Shown one piece after another: positions 9,257 through 18,141 of a stretch of 64,000 nt of DNA; within the stretch, counting starts at the first letter, position 1; each line of letters begins with the position of its first letter. Origin of the DNA: SIG78 sp036677805 (GTDB lineage Bacteria > Verrucomicrobiota > Lentisphaeria > Victivallales > Victivallaceae); contig JAVBVS010000022.1 of NCBI GenBank assembly GCA_036677805.1, positions 62,001 to 126,000 of the forward strand. Reading direction: 5' to 3'. The notes beneath the pieces are model-generated. The model saw only the letters and a program-made list of their open reading frames with translations, did no database searches and was not told the origin of the DNA. The translations under genes were made by a program, and so were the position numbers.

Positions 9257-10621
9257 ATGGGCGCATTTATTTTTTATTGCCCGCACTGCAATGGCAAATT
9301 GGAAGTCGACAACAGCTGGATCGGTTTGTCCACCAACTGCCCATCCTGCGGCGTAGAGATCACATTTTCACCGCCCGATCCGCCGCCGGCGCCGGTTCCG
9401 ACTGTGGTGGCGAATGCCTCATTGCCGATTGAAGCTGACCATGAAAACAAGGTCGCTGAAGTGAATTCTTCCGGCGATACGAACGGATCCGAAGTTCCGC
9501 CGAGTGTTGCACCCGCCGCAGAAAATCGCGATCCCCGGCCCCGGTCCGTTCAGACTCCGTCCCGTTGGCGCGGCTGCTTTTTCGGACGGTTGTTCGTTGT
9601 GCTGGCCTGGGTGCCGGCGGTGGCGATTCTGGGCGGAGCCGTGCTGCTTTCGATAATTTGGTATCAGGAATACCGCACGGCGGTAAAACGTCTGCCGGAG
9701 CAATACCGCATCGCGGATCATGCCGCGGCATTGCTGAAGGCTCAGGAAGCGATTCCCGCCGAATTCGGCGTCATGGTGACTCTCCTGACCGGACCGGGAA
9801 GTGTCTTCCAACTCAATGCCGCGGATTGCAGCCAGCCGCGGCCCTTCCATACCGTCTATGAAAATCTTGGTGATGTGGAAGCATCGCAACATGTCTGGGC
9901 GGAATACCAAGATCATATCGCCGGAATCAAATCATCCTTCCGCAGTTATTTCGATCGATTGCCCGCGCTTTTGCAGCAGGAAATCGCCCGCCGCGGCCAA
10001 TCCGCGACGCCGGCCGACAAACCGGAACGTCGGGAAGCATCCCATCCCGTCACCTTCCAGTCCGGTGACAGTCACGCCGGACTTTATGTCGATCATACCG
10101 AACAGCGCAATGCCATTGACAAACTTCAATTGGCACTGGACGCCGCGTCGCGGCAGGATGGCGTATTGTCGGCGGCAATCCGGAACGAGTGCAGCCGGAC
10201 GGCGGCCGGAATGCAGTTCATTCTGAGTCGACTGCTATCCGGGGAAGGACCGGCCCCTGCCGACTTCGCCGAAGGAGCGCCGTCAGACCGGAAATCCCGC
10301 CTGTCCAGAGCGGTCAACGACACTGTAACCGCGGCACTGCAAACCCTTTCCGGTTCCTGGCGGATTGATTCCTCGATGCAGCGGATGGCAACGGCACTGA
10401 GTGAAGCGCGAATCGCGTACGGAAAAATCGCCGAAAAGCGAGCGGCCTTGACCCGGCATTGCAGCGCATGGCTGGTCCTGCTCTGGCTGGTCAGCCTGGC
10501 GGCGGCCTTCGCCGTCATGGTGTTGGCGGATTTTTTGCGGGCCGGTTTCGATGCGGTTGACATCATGCGCGATCTCTCCGGAAAATGGTCCGTTGCCGAG
10601 CCGGAGAGAGCAGAAAAATGA
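9257..10621 (+). CDS. Membrane protein with N-terminal zinc ribbon, unknown function
   Basis: I do not recognise a named family for this 454-residue protein. It opens with a zinc ribbon (CPHC at residues 8-11 and CPSC about 20 residues later), followed by a low-complexity Pro/Ala/Glu linker. A membrane helix lies near residues 115-140 (VLAWVPAVAILGGAVLLSII). A long, helix-rich region of about 260 residues follows, then a second membrane helix near 405-430 (LVLLWLVSLAAAFAVMVL). With the ribbon in the cytoplasm, the middle region would be outside the membrane. The stop codon overlaps the start of the downstream lipoprotein gene by four bases (ATGA), so the two proteins are very likely made together and may work together at the envelope. 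Confidence 0.7.
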   Translation: MGAFIFYCPHCNGKLEVDNSWIGLSTNCPSCGVEITFSPPDPPPAPVPTVVANASLPIEADHENKVAEVNSSGDTNGSEVPPSVAPAAENRDPRPRSVQTPSRWRGCFFGRLFVVLAWVPAVAILGGAVLLSIIWYQEYRTAVKRLPEQYRIADHAAALLKAQEAIPAEFGVMVTLLTGPGSVFQLNAADCSQPRPFHTVYENLGDVEASQHVWAEYQDHIAGIKSSFRSYFDRLPALLQQEIARRGQSATPADKPERREASHPVTFQSGDSHAGLYVDHTEQRNAIDKLQLALDAASRQDGVLSAAIRNECSRTAAGMQFILSRLLSGEGPAPADFAEGAPSDRKSRLSRAVNDTVTAALQTLSGSWRIDSSMQRMATALSEARIAYGKIAEKRAALTRHCSAWLVLLWLVSLAAAFAVMVLADFLRAGFDAVDIMRDLSGKWSVAEPERAEK

Positions 10622-12384
10622 CCGGGGCTATTCGGCGTATCGCCTTATTCGCCGCAGTGCTGTTGAGCGTGACCGGTTGCGGTCGGGACGGCACGGCGGA
10701 TAAGCAATTGGCGGTCGAAGCGCCGAAGCTGGTCCGCATTTACCTCAACAGCCGGTTGAACCGTCAGCTCCAGGAGAATCAGGGCAAGGGTCTGCAATTT
10801 TTTGCCATGCCCGACAATGGCATCTTTTTTATCGCCAAGGAACGCATCGGTCTGGAAACGGCCATAAACCGCCACCCGGAATTGCGGGAATTCCGGCTCG
10901 CCAGCTTCTACATGGCGGCGGAACTGCGTTATGAGGTGCTCGCAATCACCGTCGGTGCCATCCATCCGTCCGGAAATCCGCGGGTTCCCCGGCGCGGCTC
11001 CATGAGCGTTAAACTCCGGGAAATCCAGCGCTTCTGGAATTCCGCCCCGGGCTTACCGGTTTACGGTATTGTTGAAGCCGGACAGCTCCCGGCTGAAATA
11101 CCGGCGCAAATCGTAGAGAAAAAGCTGACGCCGTTTCTGCCGCCCGAAAATGTCGACGGTCCCTATCTGCTCCAAACCGGAGGGGAAGAGCGGCGGAACG
11201 AATTCACGGTTATGCTTTTCGCCGATTACGATGCCGACTCGGCGGGATGGGTTCTGGCGGAAACCGATATGGCGGTGCATCAGTCGATCCGGGCTTCGGC
11301 CGCCGGGTGGGATGCCCGTTCGGATGCCGTTGCCAATTACCGTCCCCGAGGCATGACCATGCTTCATGGCCGACTCTATCCAACCTCCGATGCCGAGTTG
11401 TTGAACCATTATGACAATGGCCAAATCCGGCTTCAGGATCGCTGGATGAGCCGCCAGGAGGCGGCGCAGTTCAATCAACTGGCGCAGGCGATGAAAGAGC
11501 TTGGCATCGATCAAGTTTCACTCGAAAAGATGGATGCGTTCCTGAAGTTGCTGCCGCAATGCCCGGAGGCTCCGAATCGCGCCGCAGCCACGGAACTGGC
11601 GGTGGCGCAGGGCCGGGAGCTGCTCCGGCGCATGGCCGCAAACAACGATCTCACCGGTTTGCAGGAGTTCGGGCGAAAACTGGCGCAGGATTCCACCTGG
11701 CGCGAACTGGCAGTGATGGCGGCTGAACGCGCCGGCGCCGAAGCCGAAGCGACTGCGCACGGCAATCGGCTTCTGAATGAATGCCAGCAGCATATCCGGC
11801 AAATGGAAACCGACTTGCGGCAACTCGACGAAAGCGACTTGTCCATGGTCCGGGCGGATATCATTCTGGAACGGGTCGCCGACGGCATCAACCGGGAATG
11901 CCCGGAGACGGCGGCCGAATTGCAAACAGAGCTGCGACTTTTCGCGCTGGCGTATGCTCTGGATCACGACGGGATCGATTATCTGAACCGTTTTTCCCGC
12001 AATATGGGGGCGGCAGAGTCCGTCCGAAACGCGGAAAAGCAACTGCGTTCACCATGCGGACGTTGCCGGAACGGCCATATTCCATGCGAAGAGTGCCGTG
12101 ACGGGAAATGCTCACGCTGCGGCGGCTCGGGCATGATCGGGGCCGAACTTTGTCCGCTCTGTCATGGCCGGAGCCTTTGCGCGGCCTGCAACGGCAGACA
12201 AAATATCCCGTGCCCGATCTGCGCCGGTCGCGGCTTCGTCATCAACCGTACTGCGGTCCGAACCCTGCGGCAGAGTGCGCTGGGACGAATCCGGCAGGCG
12301 TTTCAGAAACGCATCGAGACGCTCGAACATGACAAACGCCCGGAACCCTCCGCGCAGACCGGAAGGCCCCGGGAGGGCCGGTAA
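10618..12384 (+). CDS. Lipoprotein with DnaJ-like cysteine-rich cluster, unknown function
   Basis: The 588-residue product begins with a signal sequence and lipobox (LLSVTGC, Cys about residue 21), so it should be a lipid-anchored envelope protein. Residues up to about 470 contain no family I can name and become helical in the second half. Near residues 475-530 there are six CxxC pairs in DnaJ-zinc-finger style (CGRCRNGHIPC, CEEC, CSRCGGSG, CPLCHG, CAAC, CPICAGRG). Such clusters are usually cytosolic and bind zinc or unfolded protein, so placing one on an exported lipoprotein is unusual. ATG 10618 is chosen because it yields a proper signal peptide and overlaps the upstream stop; the frame also opens at 10585. 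Confidence 0.75.
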   Translation: MTGAIRRIALFAAVLLSVTGCGRDGTADKQLAVEAPKLVRIYLNSRLNRQLQENQGKGLQFFAMPDNGIFFIAKERIGLETAINRHPELREFRLASFYMAAELRYEVLAITVGAIHPSGNPRVPRRGSMSVKLREIQRFWNSAPGLPVYGIVEAGQLPAEIPAQIVEKKLTPFLPPENVDGPYLLQTGGEERRNEFTVMLFADYDADSAGWVLAETDMAVHQSIRASAAGWDARSDAVANYRPRGMTMLHGRLYPTSDAELLNHYDNGQIRLQDRWMSRQEAAQFNQLAQAMKELGIDQVSLEKMDAFLKLLPQCPEAPNRAAATELAVAQGRELLRRMAANNDLTGLQEFGRKLAQDSTWRELAVMAAERAGAEAEATAHGNRLLNECQQHIRQMETDLRQLDESDLSMVRADIILERVADGINRECPETAAELQTELRLFALAYALDHDGIDYLNRFSRNMGAAESVRNAEKQLRSPCGRCRNGHIPCEECRDGKCSRCGGSGMIGAELCPLCHGRSLCAACNGRQNIPCPICAGRGFVINRTAVRTLRQSALGRIRQAFQKRIETLEHDKRPEPSAQTGRPREGR

Positions 12385-12489
12385 GCTCCTGCGTTCGACG
12401 GTTGGAGAGCGGCGGCATCGAACCATTCCGTTATGCCGACAGTCTGTTATGCTACCGCCCGTAAATTTGCCCAAGACAGGAGGTCGGCG

Positions 12490-13065
12490 ATGAAATCGAT
12501 ACAAGGCACGATCACGGAAAAAAATCTGCTCAAAGCGTTTGCCGGGGAATCCCAGGCCCGCAACCGCTATACCTATTTTGCGGAGCGGGCCCGCGAGGAA
12601 GGTTACATCCAGATCGCCGACATCTTCGACGAAACCGCCGGTCAGGAGCGGGAACACGCCCGGCGTTTCTTCAATTTTCTGAAAGGTGGCAACCTCGAAA
12701 TCACCGCGACTTATCCGGCCGGAGTACTGCGGACCACGCTGGAAAATCTGGAAGAAGCCGCTGCCGGAGAATATGAGGAATGGCACCGACTTTATCCCGA
12801 CTTCGCCGCTCAGGCGCGGGCGGAAGGCTTCGGCGCCATTGCCGCGATCTGGGAGCATATCTGTGTCTCCGAACGACAGCATGAGCGCCGTTACCGCGCT
12901 TTGCTGAACAATATCCGGAACGGCACGGTATTCAGGAAATCCCAGCCGGTGGTCTGGCGGTGCCGTAATTGCGGATTCCTGCACGAAGCGGTCGACGCCC
13001 CCGGCCTGTGCCCGGCCTGCGCCTATCCTCAGGCTTATTTTGAAGTACTGGCGGAAAACTGGTGA
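12490..13065 (+). CDS. rbr: Rubrerythrin
   Basis: This 191-residue protein is a non-haem di-iron peroxidase that reduces hydrogen peroxide in the cytoplasm of anaerobes. The N-terminal four-helix domain has the ligand motifs EKNLLKAFAGESQARNRY, EEGY, ETAGQEREHAR and the second EEWH/ERQHERRY pairs. The C-terminal rubredoxin-like domain has CRNCG and CPAC knuckles that bind one iron and pass electrons to the di-iron site. The ATG at 12490 is preceded by a textbook AGGAGG, which rules out the earlier ATG at 12433. It is followed by a terminator and stands alone. Together with hcp it points to an anaerobe that meets oxidative and nitrosative stress. Confidence 0.95.
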   Translation: MKSIQGTITEKNLLKAFAGESQARNRYTYFAERAREEGYIQIADIFDETAGQEREHARRFFNFLKGGNLEITATYPAGVLRTTLENLEEAAAGEYEEWHRLYPDFAAQARAEGFGAIAAIWEHICVSERQHERRYRALLNNIRNGTVFRKSQPVVWRCRNCGFLHEAVDAPGLCPACAYPQAYFEVLAENW

Positions 13066-13096
13066 AACCTTAATAAGCTTCGGCAAGTTGCCCCCG

Positions 13097-13129
13097 GCTC
13101 CGGCGCAGTCGCGTCGGAGCTGTTTTTTT
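13097..13129 (+). terminator. Rho-independent terminator after rubrerythrin
   Basis: A GC-rich stem (about 13097-13106 with 13111-13120, one G-T pair) is closed by a short loop and followed by TGTTTTTTT. It lies 31 bases after the rbr stop. Confidence 0.8.
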
Positions 13130-13347
13130 GCCCATGTCCGAAAAATCTCTGTCCACAGCCGGAGCGGAATATTAACATGCTATTTTTATTGCGGTAAAAA
13201 TAATTGTGGAATCCCAATGAAAATCGGCAATCGGACTGGAAATTTCCCGCATCAATCGTATATTACCATATCCAATCTTGTGATTTCGAAATTCAAAGGT
13301 AAACTCAACGGACAACGGTAAAACTAACGGATTGCGGGGGGGGCGAA

Positions 13348-14568
13348 TTGTTCAGCGCGGGGGCAAAACGGGTTTATCTCGGGTATGATGTCCTGCTGGC
13401 CGCCCGGAATCGGATCGCATATATTTTTGATCATTTCGAAAATATTTACCTTTCGTTTTCCGGGGGCAAGGACAGTACGGTGATGTTTCATCTTTGCGCC
13501 GAGGAAGCGCGGCGCCGGCAGCGGCGGTTCGGCCTGCTGTTCATCGACTGGGAGTGTCAATATCGGCTGACCATCGACCACGTGGCGGAGATGGTCCGCA
13601 GCTATGCCGATGTGATCAAACTTTACTGGTGCTGCATTCCGTTGCGCACGGTCAACGCGGTCAGCATGTTCGAACCGGAGTGGATCGCCTGGGAGCCCGG
13701 CAAAAGCTGGATTCGGGAAAAACCGGGGTGCGCGATTACCGAAGGCAATTTTTTTCCGTTCTACCGCGACGCCATGACCTTTGAGGAATTCGTCGTCGAT
13801 TTCGCCGGCTGGTATGCGCGCGGCAAGCGCACCGCCTGCCTGGTGGGGCTACGCGCCGCGGAATCGCTGAACCGCTGGGCCAGCGTCGGCAGCCGGCGGT
13901 TCAAGCATACATTCCAATACAAGCGCTGGACCACGCGGGTCGGGCAGGGCATCTACAACGCCTATCCGCTCTACGATTGGCGGACCGAGGATATCTGGAC
14001 CTATTGCGGAAAATTCCGGAAAGCTTACAACCGGCTGTACGATTATTTTTTTCAGGCCGGCATTCCGCTCAGCCGCATGCGGATCTGCGAACCGTTCGGC
14101 AACGAACAGCGCCAGGCGCTCGATTTCTTTCATGTGATCGAGCCCGACACCTGGGGGCGGATGGTGGCGCGGGTCAACGGCGCCAATTTCGGCGCGCTTT
14201 ACGCCCGGAAACGCGGCGTCATACTGGGCAATTACGCCATCGACAAACCCGAGCATCTCTCCTGGCAGAATTTCGTCCGGCTGCTGCTCGGCTCCATGCC
14301 GCAAACCACCGCCGAACACTATCGCAACAAGATTGCGGTCTATCTGCACTGGTGGCAAACCCGGGGCGAATGTCCGGCGGGCATCCCCGACGAACAACCC
14401 GACGATCTGGGCAGCAAGGATATTCCCAGCTGGCGGCGCATTGCCAAATGCATTCTCAAAAACGACTACTGGTGCAAGATGCTCTGCTTTTCCCCCACCA
14501 AAACTCTGGCTTACCAGAAGTATTGCGATCTCATGCGGAGGCGAAGAAAAATATGGAAACTGATCTGA
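13348..14568 (+). CDS. ibrA: IbrA-like PP-loop ATPase of the PAPS reductase fold (DUF3440)
   Basis: This 406-residue protein has an adenine-nucleotide alpha-hydrolase fold with the PP-loop LSFSGGKDSTVMFHL near residue 35-48, followed by LLFIDWECQYRLT and RTEDIWTYCGKF, as in phosphoadenosine-phosphosulfate reductase-like enzymes. The C-terminal half matches DUF3440, the arrangement found in IbrA of Escherichia coli, which with IbrB raises expression of immunoglobulin-binding (Eib) proteins. The biochemical reaction is not known; the fold predicts adenylation of a substrate. The start is a TTG at 13348 behind a run of G residues, so the exact N-terminus is uncertain. Its 3' end overlaps ibrB by 16 bases, so the two are translated together. 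Confidence 0.85.
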   Translation: MFSAGAKRVYLGYDVLLAARNRIAYIFDHFENIYLSFSGGKDSTVMFHLCAEEARRRQRRFGLLFIDWECQYRLTIDHVAEMVRSYADVIKLYWCCIPLRTVNAVSMFEPEWIAWEPGKSWIREKPGCAITEGNFFPFYRDAMTFEEFVVDFAGWYARGKRTACLVGLRAAESLNRWASVGSRRFKHTFQYKRWTTRVGQGIYNAYPLYDWRTEDIWTYCGKFRKAYNRLYDYFFQAGIPLSRMRICEPFGNEQRQALDFFHVIEPDTWGRMVARVNGANFGALYARKRGVILGNYAIDKPEHLSWQNFVRLLLGSMPQTTAEHYRNKIAVYLHWWQTRGECPAGIPDEQPDDLGSKDIPSWRRIAKCILKNDYWCKMLCFSPTKTLAYQKYCDLMRRRRKIWKLI

Positions 14569-15086
14569 AACAATTCGAGCAGCCGCCCTCTTGGGCGGAA
14601 GAGCATCCGGTGGCGCACGTCTACTGGATCCCGCTGGAGCGGATCGAAGCCAACGATTACAATCCCAATGTCGTGGCGCCGCCGGAAATGCATCTGCTGG
14701 AGCTGTCCATCGCCGAGGACGGCTATACCCAGCCGCTGGTGGTCTGGCTGCGTGAGGACGGCTATTTTGAAGTGGTCGACGGTTTTCATCGTTTTCAGGT
14801 GGGGCTGAAACGCATGATGTCGCATTTGCCCTGCGTGATCATCAACCGTGACGAACAGAGTCGCGGCGACCGGATCGCCGCCACCATCCGCCACAATCGC
14901 GCCCGCGGCAAGCATCAGATTGCCGAAATGAGCAAGATCGTGCTGGAATTGAAACGGCGCAACTGGAACGATGAGAAGATCGGCCGGAATCTCGGCATGG
15001 AGCCCGACGAAGTGTTGCGACTCGGTCAGGTCGGCGGATTGGCGGAGATTTTCGCGGAGCGGAAATTTTCCGAAGCCTGGAAATAA
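14553..15086 (+). CDS. ibrB: IbrB-like ParB N-terminal domain protein
   Basis: This 177-residue protein contains a ParB/sulfiredoxin-type domain: YWIPLERIEANDYNPN, the segment MHLLELSIAEDGYTQPLVVW, and GYFEVVDGFHRFQVG, then an RIAATIRHNRARGKH segment typical of IbrB. ParB-type domains hydrolyse CTP or act as phosphotransferases or nucleases, and in IbrB the function is regulatory and undefined. A helical C-terminal region (ELKRRNWNDEKIGRNLGMEPDEVLRL) looks like a helix-turn-helix. The ATG at 14553 starts inside the end of ibrA, and the upstream GGAGGCGAAG supplies the ribosome site. No partitioning ParA is nearby, so a plasmid-segregation role is unlikely. Confidence 0.85.
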   Translation: METDLKQFEQPPSWAEEHPVAHVYWIPLERIEANDYNPNVVAPPEMHLLELSIAEDGYTQPLVVWLREDGYFEVVDGFHRFQVGLKRMMSHLPCVIINRDEQSRGDRIAATIRHNRARGKHQIAEMSKIVLELKRRNWNDEKIGRNLGMEPDEVLRLGQVGGLAEIFAERKFSEAWK

Positions 15087-15088
15087 GC

Positions 15089-15174
15089 GTTTATCAACGA
15101 ATCATGGAAATGCTATGACAAAGTGACTGCCTATCCGCCGCAAATCAGAGCGTTTGCGTTATTGGTTGATAAAC
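15089..15174. repeat. Inverted repeat between convergent ibrB and oppC-type genes
   Basis: Ten-base perfect arms (15089-15098 and 15165-15174) frame most of the 97-base intergenic space. A shorter inverted pair CAGAG/CTCTG sits inside. There is no T run, so it is not a standard intrinsic terminator, though a bidirectional stop is possible. Confidence 0.35.
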
Positions 15175-15183
15175 TCTGAATTG

Positions 15184-16146
15184 CTATTCGCGCTTTTCGC
15201 TGCGGGGATCGAAGATATCGCGCAGCCCGTCGCCGAGCACGTTCAGCGCCAGCACCAGGATGAACATGAACAGTGTCGCGCCTCCGACCTCCCACCAGAC
15301 GCCGCGCCACAACCGCTCCTGACCGTCGGCGATCATCACGCCCCAGCTGGGAGCGCGCTGGACGCCAAGGCCCAGATAGCTGACGATAACCTCGGTCATG
15401 ATCGCATACGCGAAGCGCAGCGTGAAATAGATGATCACCAGATGCATCAAATTGGGCAGGATGTGACGGAAGATGATCGCCAGATCGCCGACGCCCGCGA
15501 CCCGGGCGGCTTTCACATAGGTCTGATCGCGCAGCTTCATGGTTTCCGCCCGGACCACTCCGCACAGCGTCACCCAGCCGGTAAGTCCGATTGCCAGATA
15601 GACCGCCAGCATTCCCGGTTCGGTATGCAGCGCCGTCCCCAGCGCCCGGAGCGGCGCGATCAACGCCGGAGTCAGGAAACCGCGGGTGAAGAGCAAGGCA
15701 AATGCCAGAATGAACAGCAAGGTCGGCATTGCGGCGAAGATGCTGTAAAGCCAGACCACGAAATCATCGCACCGGCCGCCGTAATAGCCGCCGATCGTCC
15801 CCAGAACCACGCCGATCGCCGCCGCAATCAAGGCCGCGATGGCGCCGACTTTGACCGCAGTGGCGACACCGCCAATCGCGCGCCAGAAGCAATCCCGCCC
15901 GAGATAATCGGTCCCCAGCCAGTGTTCGCCGGAGGGCGGAGCAAATACCGCCTCGGCATTTTCCACCGCATAAACCGGAGTGAAATTCATGCGCTCCGAA
16001 GCGATATCGTAAATCTCCACGCCGATGGCGCACAGAAAATAAAGCGCTACCACCACCAGCGCGACCAAAGCCGTCCGATGGCCCCGGATACGGCTGAAAA
16101 AACGTTTCCGAGGTTCGGTGACGGGTTTGTCGGCATGGGGCTGCAT
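15184..16146 (-). CDS. Peptide/oligopeptide-type ABC transporter permease (OppC/DppC family)
   Basis: This 320-residue inner-membrane permease has the OppC layout. It has a cytoplasmic start, a first helix (VALVVVALYFLCAIGV), a periplasmic loop ending in HWLGTDYLGRDCFWRAI, and five further helices. The EAA loop reads KAARVAGVGDLAIIFRHILPN, and the protein ends LGDGLRDIFDPR. The EAA loop contacts the ATPase. It would form an importer with an OppB-type partner, but no oppB, ATPase or binding protein is adjacent; an OppB-type gene lies about 28 kb away at 44447. The ATG is 6 bases beyond the mnmG stop and its ribosome site (GGGAGGGATGA) is inside the end of mnmG, so it is coupled to that gene. 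Confidence 0.9.
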   Translation of the reverse strand: MQPHADKPVTEPRKRFFSRIRGHRTALVALVVVALYFLCAIGVEIYDIASERMNFTPVYAVENAEAVFAPPSGEHWLGTDYLGRDCFWRAIGGVATAVKVGAIAALIAAAIGVVLGTIGGYYGGRCDDFVVWLYSIFAAMPTLLFILAFALLFTRGFLTPALIAPLRALGTALHTEPGMLAVYLAIGLTGWVTLCGVVRAETMKLRDQTYVKAARVAGVGDLAIIFRHILPNLMHLVIIYFTLRFAYAIMTEVIVSYLGLGVQRAPSWGVMIADGQERLWRGVWWEVGGATLFMFILVLALNVLGDGLRDIFDPRSEKRE

Positions 16147-16152
16147 GATCGC

Positions 16153-18027
16153 TCATCCCTCCCGGAGCCGGGGGGCGTGGTGCAGCCGGGTCAGGTGTAT
16201 TTGCAGCAATCCGATCTCCGCCGGGGTCACGCCGTCAAGCCGTTCGGCCTGCGCCAGCGTCGAGGGCGCGGCCTTGATCAGCTTGGCCCTTGATTCATTG
16301 CGCAACCCCGGAATCGTACGGTAATCGAAATCGGCCGGAATCCGCCATGCTTCGAGCTTTTTCAACCGCTGAATCGCTACGGTCTCACGTTCGAGATAGC
16401 CTTCGTAATGAGCATTGACCGCGAGTTGCCGGAGCACACGGGTGCGACACGGTGCTTCAGTCAGAAAATCCAATTCCGCCTCCTCGAAGGGCAGGGGACG
16501 CGCCGGATCGTATTCACCTTCGTAGACCTTCATCCGGCTCAGCAGTGTCTTGCCCTGTTTTCTGGTGTTGCGGCAATGGTCGAGCGCCCGTTGGCAAAGT
16601 TCGCGGTAGGTCAGGAATCGACGGTATTGATGCTCCGGCAGCAATCCGTATTCGAAAGCGAAATCGCACAGCCGCAAGTCGGCGTTGTCCTGACGCAGAT
16701 GCAACCGGTATTCGGCCCGGCTGGTGAACAGCCGATAGGGCTCGACAATCTCCTTGCTGATCAGGTCGTCGATCATGACTCCGATATAACTGGCATCGCG
16801 CGGCAGCTCGACCGGCTCCTTGCCCGCGGCCAGACGCGCGGCGTTGAATCCCGCCACCAGACCTTGCCCGGCGGCTTCTTCATAACCGCTGGTTCCGTTG
16901 ATCTGTCCGGCGGTGAATAAATTAGGCCAGCGCCGCGAACGCAACGTCCGCTCCATCTGATCGGGGAAAATGAAGTCGTATTCGATGGCATAAGCATAGC
17001 GCGAAATCACCGCGTGCTCGAAACCGGGGAGGGTACGGATCATGCGGTCCTGAATCCGGGGCGGCAGACTGGTCGAGAAGCCGTTGATATAATATTCCCC
17101 GGTATATTCGCCTTCGGGCTCCAGAAACAACAGATGCCGCTCATGATGGGCGAAACGCACCACCTTGTCCTCGAATGACGGGCAGTAACGTGCTCCGATG
17201 CCTTCGATAATTCCCTGATACAACGGTGCCTGATCGAGATTTTCCCGGACGATTTTTGCGGTTTCCTGATTGGAGTAGACCATATAGCAGGGCATTTCGC
17301 GGTGTTCGGCACGGGGCAGGGATGGCGCATGATTGAGTTCGCTCCAGAAACTGAATTGTTCATCCGCGGGTTCGGCGGGTTGCAGCTCCATCCGGGAAAA
17401 ATCGATGGTTTTGGCCAGAACGCGCTGCGGCGTGCCGGTTTTGAGCCGCCCCAATCGCAATCCCAAGGTATCCCGCAACGCGGCGGAGAGTTTTTCCGAC
17501 GCCGGGTCGCCGGTGCGTCCGCCGGAGAAATGCTGCAGTCCGAAATGCAGTTTGCCGCGCAGGAATGTGCCCGTGGTCAACACCACGGTCCGGCATGGAA
17601 TTTCCTGCCCGAGCATGGTTTTGACACCCGCAATGCGTCCGTCGGCGACAGCGAAATCCACCGCCTCTCCCTGAAGAATATCGAGATTCGGCGTATTTTC
17701 GAGATAAAACTTCATTCCGCGCTGGTAGCAGACCTTGTCGCATTGAGCGCGTGGCGACCAGACCGCCGGCCCCTTGCCGCGATTGAGCAGCCGAAACTGG
17801 ATGGTGGCGGCATCGGTGACCATGCCTTGCGCTCCGCCCAGTGCGTCAATTTCCCGCACCACGTGCCCCTTGGCCACACCGCCCACCGCCGGATTGCAGC
17901 TCATCTGGGCGATATGATCCATATTGATGGTAAGCAGCAGCGTTTCGGCGCCCAGTCGGGCGGCGGCCAGAGCCGCTTCACACCCGGCGTGTCCGGCGCC
18001 GACCACGACGACATCGTAATGCTTCAC
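16153..18027 (-). CDS. mnmG: tRNA uridine-5-carboxymethylaminomethyl modification enzyme MnmG
   Basis: The 624-residue product is MnmG (GidA). With MnmE it uses FAD, NADH, methylene-THF and glycine or ammonium to place cmnm5 groups on the wobble uridine of certain tRNAs. The N-terminal FAD site VVVVGAGHAGCEAALAAARLG, the segments MDHIAQMSCNPAVGGVAKGHVVREIDALGG and TTGTFLRGKLHFG, the second Gly-rich motif NGTSGYEEAAGQGLVAG and the C-terminal helical MnmE-binding domain are all present, and the length is normal. The start is GTG at 18027 with GCGAGGAA upstream. mnmE is not in the window. The gene leads a two-gene unit with the OppC-type permease. Confidence 0.97.
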   Translation of the reverse strand: MKHYDVVVVGAGHAGCEAALAAARLGAETLLLTINMDHIAQMSCNPAVGGVAKGHVVREIDALGGAQGMVTDAATIQFRLLNRGKGPAVWSPRAQCDKVCYQRGMKFYLENTPNLDILQGEAVDFAVADGRIAGVKTMLGQEIPCRTVVLTTGTFLRGKLHFGLQHFSGGRTGDPASEKLSAALRDTLGLRLGRLKTGTPQRVLAKTIDFSRMELQPAEPADEQFSFWSELNHAPSLPRAEHREMPCYMVYSNQETAKIVRENLDQAPLYQGIIEGIGARYCPSFEDKVVRFAHHERHLLFLEPEGEYTGEYYINGFSTSLPPRIQDRMIRTLPGFEHAVISRYAYAIEYDFIFPDQMERTLRSRRWPNLFTAGQINGTSGYEEAAGQGLVAGFNAARLAAGKEPVELPRDASYIGVMIDDLISKEIVEPYRLFTSRAEYRLHLRQDNADLRLCDFAFEYGLLPEHQYRRFLTYRELCQRALDHCRNTRKQGKTLLSRMKVYEGEYDPARPLPFEEAELDFLTEAPCRTRVLRQLAVNAHYEGYLERETVAIQRLKKLEAWRIPADFDYRTIPGLRNESRAKLIKAAPSTLAQAERLDGVTPAEIGLLQIHLTRLHHAPRLREG

Positions 18028-18066
18028 AACCGATTCCTCGCATAAAACAGGATTTTACATCTCTGT

Positions 18067-18095
18067 AATATACCGCCTTGCCGGGTATTTTACAA
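18067..18095 (-). promoter_or_regulatory. Promoter of mnmG
   Basis: On the minus strand TTGTAA (18090-18095) and TATATT (18067-18072) are 17 bases apart, and the GTG start follows 39 bases after the -10. The element is identical in both hexamers to the one before the DEAD-box helicase gene. Confidence 0.6.
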
Positions 18096-18105
18096 TCGTC
18101 GATGC

Positions 18106-18124
18106 AAAAAACCCGTCGTCCGGG
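18106..18124 (-). terminator. Possible weak terminator of the lipoprotein gene
   Basis: On the minus strand a CCCG/CGGG stem with a 5-base loop (18112-18124) is followed by TTTTTT (18106-18111), 18 bases after the stop of the upstream gene. The stem is short, so the call is tentative. Confidence 0.35.
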
Positions 18125-18141
18125 AATCGATATCCGCCGGT

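Noticed and set aside
13348..15086. Assimilatory PAPS reductase and plasmid-partition ParB
   Set aside because: The first protein has the DUF3440 extension and no sulfate-assimilation neighbours; the second has no ParA partner. The IbrA/IbrB reading explains both.
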